Of a DNA stretch of 64,000 nucleotides, positions 7,616-15,216 are shown piece by piece. The position numbers and the translations under genes are program-made. Source of the DNA: Streptantibioticus rubrisoli (lineage in GTDB: Bacteria > Actinomycetota > Actinomycetes > Streptomycetales > Streptomycetaceae). The DNA lies in NCBI RefSeq assembly GCF_024436055.1, contig NZ_JANFNH010000001.1, positions 608,881-672,880 on the forward strand, written 5' to 3'. Under the pieces are notes generated by a model. The model was not told where the DNA came from. It ran no database searches and was given only the letters and a program-made list of their open reading frames with translations. Numbering within the stretch: the stretch's first letter is position 1; every line of letters starts with the position of its first letter.

Positions 7616-9544
7616 ATGACAGCACCGCCCTCGCGCCCTGGCCGCCTGCGTGCGTTGGGAAAGCTGACCGGCCCAGTCATCGCCTTCGCCCTGGCGCTGG
7701 CGGGAACCACCGTCGCCACCGGCACGAGCCATGCGGAGGACCAACATCCAGCCGCAGCGGGCTGGGTGCGCACCCACGGCAGTTGGGAGCAGGTCCAGCC
7801 CGCCCGCCCGCACACCGCCGCTGATGCCCTCACCACGATGAACGCGAGATCCACTGCCACCGCGACCCAGCACCCGGCCCACCCCGTGGGCCTGGTCAAC
7901 AACGGCCAACCGGACCTGACTTACCACGGCGGACAGGACTCGGTGGGTGTCACGTCCGGATCTCCCAAGGTCTACATCGTCTACTGGGGTTCCCAGTGGG
8001 GCACCGCGGGCAAGGACTCCGCCGGATACACCACGCTCTCCAACGACCCGGACAACGCGGCGCCCTATCAGCAGTCCTTCTTCAAGGGGCTCGGCACCAA
8101 GGACGACACCTGGAGTGGTGTCATGACCCAGTACTGCGAGAGCACCGCCAAAGGCTCCACGAAATGCGACGCCGACTCCCCGCACGTCGGCATACCGCAC
8201 GGCAACGCACTCGCCGGGATCTGGGTGGACAACTCCACCGCCGCGCCGCAGGCAGCCACCGAGCCGCAGATAGCCGCGGAGGCGGCGGCCGCCGCCAAGC
8301 ACTTCGGCAACACCACACCGGCCAGCAACCGCAATGTGCAGTACGTGGTCACCACCGCCCAGGGCATGGACCCCGACCACTGGCACGAACTCAACACATG
8401 GTGTGCCTGGCACACCTTCGAACGTTCCAGCTACGGCACCGTGGCGTACACGCTCATGCCGTACCTCACCGACTACAAGTACTGCGGCACCAACTGGATC
8501 AACCCCGGGCCGCGCGGCCGCCTCGACGGCTGGGGCATCCTGGGCGGCCACGAGTACGCCGAGACCATCACGGACCAGAACGCCATCGGCGGCTGGATCG
8601 ACGCGGCCGGGCAGGAGAACGGCGACAAGTGCGCCTGGATCCAACAGGGAACGCCGGGCGGGCTGTTCAACCTGCAGCTCGCCACGGGTTCCTTCGCGGT
8701 CCAGACGACTTGGTCCAACGACCAGCACACCTGCTCCGGTTCCCATCCGGTGATCGCCAACCGTCCGCTGGTGGTGAGCACGTTGTGCGACCGCACAGAG
8801 CCGGTCAACCGAGCGGTGTCGGTGCCGGTCATCGCCACGGACCGGCTGTCGAAGGCACTGCGCTACTCGGCCACCGGACTGCCCCGCGGTCTGTCCATCG
8901 ACGCGCGCACCGGACTGATCCACGGCCGTAGCGACCAGCGCGGCACCCGCACGGTCACGGTGACGGTCCAGGACAAGGCGGGGAACCGGGCGGCGACCCA
9001 CTTCCGCCTCGGGATACTCCACAGCGCCGAGTACGGCTGCCAGGGCATCGAGCAGATCGTCGATCCCGGTTTCGAGGTTTCCACGGACGCCAAGGGCAAC
9101 TATCCGGGCTGGTGGACCCAGTCCGCCCCCGGGATCATCACGCAGTCCACCACGCACGCCGCCCGCTCCGGCAAGGGGTACGCCTGGCTCGGCCACACCG
9201 CCACCCAGGACGACACGCTCTCCCAGTCCGTCGAGACGACCCCCGGCTACACGCGGGCCCGCTTCTCCTTCTGGTTGCACGTGGACTCCACGAACGCATC
9301 GGCGCAGCCGCAGGACACCCTCACCCTCGAACTCGACGACCAGTACTCCGGCAGGCGCATCGCGGTGCTGCACACCTGGTCCAACCACGATGCCACCTCC
9401 GGGTACGTCCCGGTCAGCGTCGACCTGACGCCTTACGTGGCAAGCGAGTTCGGCTCAACGGTGATCGTGAAGTTCACCGCGCACGAGACGGGGAACGCCG
9501 CCACCGCCTTCCTGCTGGACGACACCTCGTTCCGACTCGCATGA
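7616..9544 (+). CDS. Large secreted protein with HEYAE motif, Ig-like and lectin-like C-terminus
   Basis: The 642-residue product has a Tat/Sec-like signal peptide (PGRLRALGKLTG then a hydrophobic run to SHAED). The central region, roughly residues 110-380, has the pattern KVYIVYWGSQWG, QYVVTTAQGMDPD, TWCAWHTFE and LGGHEYAETITDQ. HEYAE resembles a zincin-type metal-binding motif, and several cysteines could pair outside the cell. A short putative Ig-like domain follows (RYSATGLPRGLSIDARTGLI), then a jelly-roll-like carbohydrate-binding domain near 485-642. ATG 7616 is chosen because GAAGGAGAG lies upstream. Similar actinobacterial proteins are, to my knowledge, uncharacterised; a metallopeptidase role is a guess. 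A strong hairpin follows the stop. Confidence 0.8.
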   Translation: MTAPPSRPGRLRALGKLTGPVIAFALALAGTTVATGTSHAEDQHPAAAGWVRTHGSWEQVQPARPHTAADALTTMNARSTATATQHPAHPVGLVNNGQPDLTYHGGQDSVGVTSGSPKVYIVYWGSQWGTAGKDSAGYTTLSNDPDNAAPYQQSFFKGLGTKDDTWSGVMTQYCESTAKGSTKCDADSPHVGIPHGNALAGIWVDNSTAAPQAATEPQIAAEAAAAAKHFGNTTPASNRNVQYVVTTAQGMDPDHWHELNTWCAWHTFERSSYGTVAYTLMPYLTDYKYCGTNWINPGPRGRLDGWGILGGHEYAETITDQNAIGGWIDAAGQENGDKCAWIQQGTPGGLFNLQLATGSFAVQTTWSNDQHTCSGSHPVIANRPLVVSTLCDRTEPVNRAVSVPVIATDRLSKALRYSATGLPRGLSIDARTGLIHGRSDQRGTRTVTVTVQDKAGNRAATHFRLGILHSAEYGCQGIEQIVDPGFEVSTDAKGNYPGWWTQSAPGIITQSTTHAARSGKGYAWLGHTATQDDTLSQSVETTPGYTRARFSFWLHVDSTNASAQPQDTLTLELDDQYSGRRIAVLHTWSNHDATSGYVPVSVDLTPYVASEFGSTVIVKFTAHETGNAATAFLLDDTSFRLA

Positions 9545-9577
9545 CGCTTCGTCAGCTCTGAAGGTATGGGGCTGCCA

Positions 9578-9615
9578 GTCGGCGGCGTCGGCCACCTGGC
9601 GCCGACGCTGCCGAC
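9578..9615 (+). terminator. Rho-independent-like hairpin
   Basis: Arms at 9578-9592 and 9601-9615 pair over 15 bases with one G-U wobble around an 8-base loop, 33 bases after the stop of the secreted-protein gene. There is no U tract, as is usual in streptomycetes. A second, weaker hairpin (GCGGGAG/CTCCCGC) lies at 9626-9649. Confidence 0.7.
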
Positions 9616-9787
9616 CGCGTAGCAGGCGGGAGCCGTGTGGCTCTCCCGCGTCGGTTTCCGCCGGGCAGGCCCTGGACGTATGCGGCGATCAGTGCCGCCA
9701 CTGCCTCCGGGGTCTCCAGCCCATGGGGCGGCTGGCGTAAATCTGGGTGACACGTTCGGTGACCGTCTGGCCGACGGGAAAAGGCAA

Positions 9788-9820
9788 GGGCTGCATAGGG
9801 GCTGCTTAGGGGTTCTGGCC
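9788..9820 (+). repeat. 11-bp-periodic direct repeats, possible activator site
   Basis: GGGCTGCATAG (9788-9798) is followed at once by GGGCTGCTTAG (9799-9809), one mismatch apart, and then by the weaker GGGTTCTGGCC (9810-9820). An 11-bp period places the units on one DNA face, as in SARP and PhoP binding sites of streptomycetes, although the sequence matches neither consensus. It lies about 165 bases upstream of the SCP2 gene that heads the next operon. The remaining bases of 9650-9985 hold no recognisable gene. Confidence 0.5.
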
Positions 9821-9985
9821 ACCGCGCGCTGCGGCTAACGTCCGGCGGTACGCGAGGGAGGTTGGAATCCAGCCAGCGAGGGTGGCATTCCGGCCAACGT
9901 CGCGTTCCGTGGCCTGTGCGCGGCCACGTGGGTAGCCCCCGGTGGCGCGGCCCCGGAGGCGGATCAGTAGAAGGAACGTTGTGCG

Positions 9986-10312
9986 ATGAACGTCGACCAG
10001 TTCTTCGAAGCCCTGCCAGCTTGCTACAACCCGTCCGCCGCGGCGGGCCTGACCAAGACCATCCAGTGGCACATCACGGACGCTGACCCCGGAGTCTGGG
10101 CCTTCGAGATCGTCAACGGCGAGGGACGGCTGGTTCCTGGTGGTGTCGCGGAGCCAGACACCACCTTCACCACCGACGCCGAGACCTGGATCGCAATCGC
10201 GGAGGGCCGACAGGACGCGATGCGGGCGTTCATGACCGGCCGGCTCAAGGTCGTGGGCGACACGATGCTCGCCATGAAGTCCTCCGAGCTCTTCGAACCG
10301 CAGACGGCCTAG
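9986..10312 (+). CDS. SCP2 sterol-binding domain protein
   Basis: The 108-residue protein consists of one SCP2-like domain: an N-terminal helix (MNVDQFFEALPACYNPSAA), strands TIQWHITD and WAFEIVNGEGRL, the AEPDTTFTTDAETWIAIAEG motif, and the RLKVVGDTMLAMKSSELF helix typical of the family. SCP2 domains hold lipids or hydrophobic small molecules. It heads a three-gene set: the halogenase-like flavoprotein gene starts 64 bases downstream and an antiporter follows. A role in holding a hydrophobic substrate for the flavoprotein is inference from position. Confidence 0.88.
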   Translation: MNVDQFFEALPACYNPSAAAGLTKTIQWHITDADPGVWAFEIVNGEGRLVPGGVAEPDTTFTTDAETWIAIAEGRQDAMRAFMTGRLKVVGDTMLAMKSSELFEPQTA

Positions 10313-10376
10313 TCCGGCCGCGAACTTCCATCCTCCGCTGCGCCCAACGCCCGGAATTTCAAAGGAGATCGGCACG

Positions 10377-12119
10377 ATGAAGGGAAGACCCATGCCGCAG
10401 GACGCCGTCGAGGCCGGTGGTCACGCGCGGCCGACCCCGTCGCAGCCCGAGCGGTATGACGTGGTCATCCTGGGTGGCGGTGCGGCTGGTCTGACGCTGG
10501 CCCTCCAGCTCAAGCAGGCACGGCCGGACATCAGCATGCTGGTGGTCGAGCGCCAGCAGCATCCGGTTCCCGAAGCGGCCCACAAGGTGGGTGAGTCGAC
10601 GGTCGAGATCGGTGGCCGCTATCTGCGCGATGTCCTGGGCCTGACGGAACACCTGCGGGAGCAGCAGCTCGACAAGTTCGGCATCCGGATGTTCTTCAGC
10701 GCCGAGGGCAACGAGGACATCACCCGCCGGGCGGAGGTCGGGCACGCGGTGCTGCCGCCGTACGACGTCAGCAGCTTCCAGCTCGACCGAGGACGGCTGG
10801 AGAACTACCTCGCCAGCGACCTGGTCGAACGCGGCGTCCGCTTCGTGTACGGCAAGGTGGAGGATGTCGACCTTCGGTCCGACCAGCCGCACCGCGTCAC
10901 GATAGTCGGTACGGACGGCGGCAGGCAGCAGGTCGAGACACGTTGGGCGCTGGACGCCACCGGACGGTACTCGCTGCTCAAGCGCAAGCTCGGGCTGACC
11001 AGGGATTCCGAACACCGGGCCGAGGCGGTCTGGTTCCGGATCGGCCACCCGATCGACATCAACGACTGGTCCGACGACCCGCAGTGGCAGGGCCGCATCC
11101 AGTCGGGCCGCCGCGAGCTGTCCACCAATCACCTGCTGGGCCGCGGCTACTGGGTCTGGCTGATTCGGCTGGCCTCCGACTCGATCAGCATCGGCATCGT
11201 CGCCGACCCCGATCTGCATCCGTTCGACACGATGAACCGCTTCGAGCGGGCGCTGGACTGGCTGCGCGAACACGAGCCGCAGTGCGCCCGTGTCGTCGAG
11301 GAGCACAAGGACAAGCTGCAGGACTTCAAGGTGCTGCGGAACTACCCCTACAGCGTCGAGCAGGTGTACTCCGCCGACCGCTGGGCGCTGACCGGAGAGG
11401 CGGGGCTGTTCCTCGACCCGTTCTACTCGCCCGGCTTCGACATGATCTCGATCAGCAACGGGCTCATCACCGACCTGGTCACTCGCGACCTGGACGGCGA
11501 GGACATCACCGAGCTGGCGGCGATCCACAACCAGATGTACCTCACCATCGGCGAGGGCTGGTTCAAGATCTACACCCACCAGTACCCGCTGATGGGCAAC
11601 GCCCGGGTGATGCAGTCAAAGGTCATCTGGGACACGGCCGTCTACTGGGCCGTACCGGCGCTGCTGTACTTCCACGACAAGATCCGCCGCCTGGTCGACC
11701 ATCCGCAACTGGTGTGGGGACTGGCCCGCTTCCACGCCGCAATCAACCACGTCCAGCGGTTCTTCCGCGAGTGGGACGCCGTCGACCGGTCGCAGCTGAA
11801 GGACTCGTTCGCCAGCTTCTACCACTTCGATTTCATGAAGCGGGTCCACATCGGCCTGGTGGCGGAGATGAACGACGAGGAGTTCGAGGCCCAGTTCGAG
11901 GAGAACGTGCGCCTGGTCGAGCGGATTTCCGGCCAGCTGATCAAGCGGATCCTCGACGAAGGCGATGCCGAGGAGGGCAACGAGCCGATGCGTGCCCAGG
12001 TCGAACGGTGGCGCGGCGATGACGAGTTGATGCGCTTCGTCGAGGTCTACGAGAAGGACCGCGCCGCCGGCATCCTCGACGACGACTGGATCCCCGCCAC
12101 CAAGACGGCTCAGAACTGA
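10377..12119 (+). CDS. FAD-dependent halogenase-like oxidoreductase
   Basis: The 580-residue flavoprotein belongs to the flavin-dependent halogenase/NAD(P)-FAD oxidoreductase superfamily. It has the Rossmann motif ILGGGAAGLTLALQL (residues 31-45), the KVGESTVEIGGRYL segment (70-83), DKFGIRMFF (99-107), in which Lys100 sits where halogenases keep their catalytic lysine, and the second FAD motif DPFYSPGFDM. The halogenase signature WxWxIP appears as WVWLIR (259-264), with Arg in place of Pro. That variation, and the long helical C-terminus, leave open whether it halogenates or hydroxylates. AAAGGAGA upstream supports the start. It is probably co-transcribed with the SCP2 gene and the antiporter. 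Confidence 0.8.
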   Translation: MKGRPMPQDAVEAGGHARPTPSQPERYDVVILGGGAAGLTLALQLKQARPDISMLVVERQQHPVPEAAHKVGESTVEIGGRYLRDVLGLTEHLREQQLDKFGIRMFFSAEGNEDITRRAEVGHAVLPPYDVSSFQLDRGRLENYLASDLVERGVRFVYGKVEDVDLRSDQPHRVTIVGTDGGRQQVETRWALDATGRYSLLKRKLGLTRDSEHRAEAVWFRIGHPIDINDWSDDPQWQGRIQSGRRELSTNHLLGRGYWVWLIRLASDSISIGIVADPDLHPFDTMNRFERALDWLREHEPQCARVVEEHKDKLQDFKVLRNYPYSVEQVYSADRWALTGEAGLFLDPFYSPGFDMISISNGLITDLVTRDLDGEDITELAAIHNQMYLTIGEGWFKIYTHQYPLMGNARVMQSKVIWDTAVYWAVPALLYFHDKIRRLVDHPQLVWGLARFHAAINHVQRFFREWDAVDRSQLKDSFASFYHFDFMKRVHIGLVAEMNDEEFEAQFEENVRLVERISGQLIKRILDEGDAEEGNEPMRAQVERWRGDDELMRFVEVYEKDRAAGILDDDWIPATKTAQN

Positions 12120-12132
12120 CGAAGCGTCAGCA

Positions 12133-13377
12133 ATGAACACCGTTGACCCCAAGGTCTGGACGCTGCTCGCGCTCGGCGTCATCATGCTGGTCGTCTGGGC
12201 CGTCGGAAGGTTCGTCAGCCGGTTCGGCCAGCCGCCGGTCATCGGCGAGATCATCGCCGGGATCCTGCTCGGACCCAGCCTGTTGGGCTTGCTCGCGCCA
12301 TCGGCCAGCAGGTACCTCTTCCCCGCCCCCGTGGTCACGGCCCTCGGCGTGCTGGCCCAGGTCGGCCTGGTGCTGTTCATGTTCATGATCGGGCTTGAGC
12401 TGGACTTCGGGCGGCTGCGCGGGCACGGTACCCGGCTCGCGTCCGTCGCCGCGGCGTCGATCGCGGTGCCGCTCGCACTGGCCGTCGGACTCGCCGTTGT
12501 GCTGTACCCCGGTTACGGGGGCGGGGTGAACGAGGTGGTCTTCTGCCTGTTCATCGGCGCCGCGATGGCGATCACCGCCTTTCCCGTCCTGGCCCGGCTG
12601 CTACAGGAGTCCGGGCTGGCCGACACCAGGGTCGGCACGCTGAGCCTGGTCTCGGCCGCGGTCAACGATGTGGTGGCCTGGTGCCTGCTGACGTTCGTCA
12701 TCGCGCTCAGCCGGGCCACCGGCGCGGCCGACGGGTTGCGGACGTTGGTTCTGGCGGTCGTGTACGTGGGCGTCATGCTCGGTGTGGTCCGGCCGTTGCT
12801 CGCCCGGCTGGACCATGTGCCGGTCTGGCTGGCGCTGGTGATCGCGCTGCTCGCCGCCTGGTTCGCCGACCGGGCAGGCATCCATGTCATCTTCGGCGGG
12901 TTCATGGCCGGTGCCGTGATGCCACGGCGGCCCAAGTGGCAGCGCGCGGTGCACGAGCGGCTCGACATGGTCGTGACCCAGCTCCTGCTGCCGGTGTTCT
13001 TCGTGCTCACCGGCCTGTCAACTCATGTGGAGGGGCTGCGCACGGCCGGGGTCTGGGGTGTCGTCGTCCTGGTGATCGCGGTCGCCACCGCGGGGAAGCT
13101 GGGTGGCACCGCGCTGACCGCGCGCGCCGTCGGCGAGCGGTGGGCGGACGCCTTCACCCTCGGGGTGCTGATGAACACCCGCGGGCTCACCGAACTTGTC
13201 GTCCTCTCCGTCGGTCTCCAGCTCGGCATCATCAGCTCCGCCGTGTTCACTGTGATGGTGTTGATGGCCCTGGTCACCACGCTGATGGCGCCGCCGCTGC
13301 TGCGGCTTGTCGAGCGGCGGTCGGCCGGGCCAGGGGTCGCCGAGCACAGCGAACCGTTGGAGGCGGTGGCGGGTTGA
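12133..13377 (+). CDS. Cation:proton antiporter, CPA2/Kef type
   Basis: This 414-residue inner-membrane protein has about 12 predicted helices and the Na+/H+ exchanger fold. Family marks include the GQPPVIGEIIAGILLGPSLL motif near residue 34, GLELDFGRL near 89, and the MNTRGLTELVVLSVGLQLGI segment near 347. There is no C-terminal RCK/TrkA-N regulatory domain, so it ends directly after the membrane part. It begins 13 bases after the halogenase-like gene and is likely part of that operon, where it could protect against ion or product stress. A stem-loop terminator follows the stop. Confidence 0.88.
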   Translation: MNTVDPKVWTLLALGVIMLVVWAVGRFVSRFGQPPVIGEIIAGILLGPSLLGLLAPSASRYLFPAPVVTALGVLAQVGLVLFMFMIGLELDFGRLRGHGTRLASVAAASIAVPLALAVGLAVVLYPGYGGGVNEVVFCLFIGAAMAITAFPVLARLLQESGLADTRVGTLSLVSAAVNDVVAWCLLTFVIALSRATGAADGLRTLVLAVVYVGVMLGVVRPLLARLDHVPVWLALVIALLAAWFADRAGIHVIFGGFMAGAVMPRRPKWQRAVHERLDMVVTQLLLPVFFVLTGLSTHVEGLRTAGVWGVVVLVIAVATAGKLGGTALTARAVGERWADAFTLGVLMNTRGLTELVVLSVGLQLGIISSAVFTVMVLMALVTTLMAPPLLRLVERRSAGPGVAEHSEPLEAVAG

Positions 13378-13388
13378 GGGCACCGGCT

Positions 13389-13417
13389 CGCACCGCCGCC
13401 GTGATGGCGGCGGTGCG
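13389..13417. terminator. Bidirectional stem-loop terminator
   Basis: A perfect stem of 12 base pairs (arms 13389-13400 and 13406-13417) encloses the loop GTGAT. It lies between the convergent antiporter and epimerase genes and can serve both. Confidence 0.8.
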
Positions 13418-13453
13418 GCTGGACCCTCGCATGTGTTGCACAGCGCGGCGATG

Positions 13454-14395
13454 TCACCCCGCGGTGGCCAGTCGTTCACGCCACCAGTCCACCGTCGCCT
13501 TGACCTGCTCGTCCACGGGGGTGGCACGTACCGCGAACTCGGCTTCGTAAGCGCTCGAATCAACCACGAACGGCCGGTCGAACTGGTGACGAATCTCCTT
13601 CAGTTCGCGGACCAGCGGGGAGAAGACCGATGCGACCCCCAGCACGGCCGGTGGCAGCCTGCGCACCGCGACCGGTCCCGTCTTCGACTGGGCGGCAAGT
13701 CGGTCGACCATCTCCCGGATGGACAGCGCGGGCTGCGTCGGCACGTGCCAGGGGCGTCCCCAGGCCCGTTCCTCGCCCGCGACCTCGACCAGGGCCCTGG
13801 CCACATCGGGGAGATAGCTCCAACTGTGCGGGACGTCCGGATCCCCGAGCGTGGAGACCGGCTTGCCGCGCAGCAGTCGCGGCATGACCCGCGCGGCCAG
13901 ATGTCCGCCGTCGGTCACACCCGGCCCGAAGAAGTCCGACGCCCGCACCTCGACCGCCTTGATGCGGCCCTGCTCATGCAGTCTCCGCGCCTGCTGCCAA
14001 ACGGCCGCGCGCACCCGCCCCTTGGGGCCGGTCGCGGCCAGCGGCAACTGCTCGGTCAGCGGACCGTCCACCGGTCCGTAGCCGTAGAGGTTGCCCAGCA
14101 TGACCAGCACGGCCCCAGTCGCCTCGGCCGCCGCGCAGACCGACGAGGCCAGCGGGGGCCAGTTACTCGTCCAGCGGTGGTAGGGCGGTGCGGCACAGCT
14201 GTAGATCGCTGCCGCGCCCTGTGCGGCCTCGATCAGCCGCTCGCTGTCCGCAGCGTCCAACGCGACATGTTCGATACCCGGCTCGGGGCCTCGACCCGAC
14301 CTGGTGATGACCCGTACCGAATGACCCTCTTCGGCCAGCAGCCGCGCGGTGGCCTCTCCGGCGGGTCCGAATCCGATGACGACGTAACGGCTCAC
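13454..14395 (-). CDS. NAD-dependent epimerase/dehydratase-like protein
   Basis: The 313-residue product has an N-terminal nucleotide-binding fold (YVVIGFGPAGEATARLLAEE, a shortened GxGxxG-like loop), the VRASDFFGPGV substrate loop and the HSWSYLPDVARALVEV motif characteristic of extended short-chain dehydrogenases. The usual catalytic YxxxK is not evident; QQARRLHEQ occupies the region where it would lie, so enzymatic activity is uncertain. Its ATG overlaps the stop of the TetR gene by 4 bases, so the two form an operon divergent from the FAD monooxygenase. Substrate unknown. Confidence 0.82.
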   Translation of the reverse strand: MSRYVVIGFGPAGEATARLLAEEGHSVRVITRSGRGPEPGIEHVALDAADSERLIEAAQGAAAIYSCAAPPYHRWTSNWPPLASSVCAAAEATGAVLVMLGNLYGYGPVDGPLTEQLPLAATGPKGRVRAAVWQQARRLHEQGRIKAVEVRASDFFGPGVTDGGHLAARVMPRLLRGKPVSTLGDPDVPHSWSYLPDVARALVEVAGEERAWGRPWHVPTQPALSIREMVDRLAAQSKTGPVAVRRLPPAVLGVASVFSPLVRELKEIRHQFDRPFVVDSSAYEAEFAVRATPVDEQVKATVDWWRERLATAG

Positions 14396-15147
14396 GTCCG
14401 CACACTAGCGCGATCGCCGCCGGTTGACTGGCCGGCGGTGTCAACCGCGTTCGCGATGCCGTCCAGCAGACAGGTCAGCCCGAACTCGAAGCGGGCCTCG
14501 GCGTCGGGATCCTCGGCTTCCAGGATGCGGCGGTTGAAGTGCGGGTACTGGCCGGAATCGACGACCTGTTGGACATACGCCCCAACCGAGCTCCGCCATT
14601 CCTCCTCGGTCATGCCCGTGCTGCGTTGCGCCTCCAACTCGGCCAGTTCCGTGGCGACGGAGCCAAGCACGTAGGTGTTGAGCGCGTTGACCACCATCCC
14701 GGAGAGGGTCGCGTCATCGGTTGCCTTCGCCACGACCCCGAGGGCGTGGTCCAAGCCCTTGATGACGTTGGGGCCAAGGGTCGGGCGCCGCGAGGCCTGC
14801 TGGGCCAGCCACGGGTGGCGCAGCAGTGCCGTGCGGAAGTCGCGGGCGACTTCGGCCAGTTGGGCGCGCCAGTCGTCATCGGGCCGCCCAGATGGCGTCC
14901 GTTCGCCGTACACCGCGTCGACCATCAGCTCGATCAGCTCGTCCTTGCTGGTGATGTGGCGGTACAACGACGTGGTGCCGGTTCCCAACTTGGCGGCGAT
15001 GCGGCGCATGGACAACGCGTCGATGCCTTCCGTGTCGGCGAGTTCGACGGCGCAGCGCACGATCCTGTCCTCGCTGAGCATCGGACGGGCGGCCCGCTCA
15101 CGGTCGCGCATCCAGATCAGGTTCGGGGGCTGTGGACGGGATGACAT
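14392..15147 (-). CDS. TetR family regulator (TetR_C C-terminal type)
   Basis: This 251-residue regulator has the DNA-binding helix-turn-helix at roughly residues 28-75 (IVRCAVELADTEGIDALSMR, then the recognition part TGTTSLYRHITSKDELIELM) and a long ligand-binding C-terminus like that of TetR/TetR_C proteins. ATG 15147 is chosen over an upstream start at 15291, which would read through the operator. A 28-bp palindrome sits between it and the divergent FAD monooxygenase gene. By analogy with TetR systems it likely represses both itself (with the epimerase) and the monooxygenase until a small molecule binds. Confidence 0.88.
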   Translation of the reverse strand: MSSRPQPPNLIWMRDRERAARPMLSEDRIVRCAVELADTEGIDALSMRRIAAKLGTGTTSLYRHITSKDELIELMVDAVYGERTPSGRPDDDWRAQLAEVARDFRTALLRHPWLAQQASRRPTLGPNVIKGLDHALGVVAKATDDATLSGMVVNALNTYVLGSVATELAELEAQRSTGMTEEEWRSSVGAYVQQVVDSGQYPHFNRRILEAEDPDAEARFEFGLTCLLDGIANAVDTAGQSTGGDRASVRT

Positions 15148-15169
15148 GGGCACAGTGTACGCGTGGGGT

Positions 15170-15197
15170 ACGGTGTTCCCGAACGCGGGAACACCGT
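15170..15197. promoter_or_regulatory. Palindromic TetR operator
   Basis: Twelve-base arms ACGGTGTTCCCG and CGGGAACACCGT are perfect inverted copies separated by AACG. The site is central in the 69-base gap between the divergent TetR and FAD-monooxygenase genes, the expected place for the autoregulatory operator. The match of arms is seen; the assignment to this TetR is inferred. Confidence 0.8.
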
Positions 15198-15216
15198 TGC
15201 ATACAAGGGGGATTAC

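Noticed and set aside
7457..9388. 643-codon minus-strand ORF opposite the secreted-protein gene
   Set aside because: It is Gly/Arg/Val-rich with no family motifs, and it is the antisense shadow of a gene with a signal peptide and recognisable domains.
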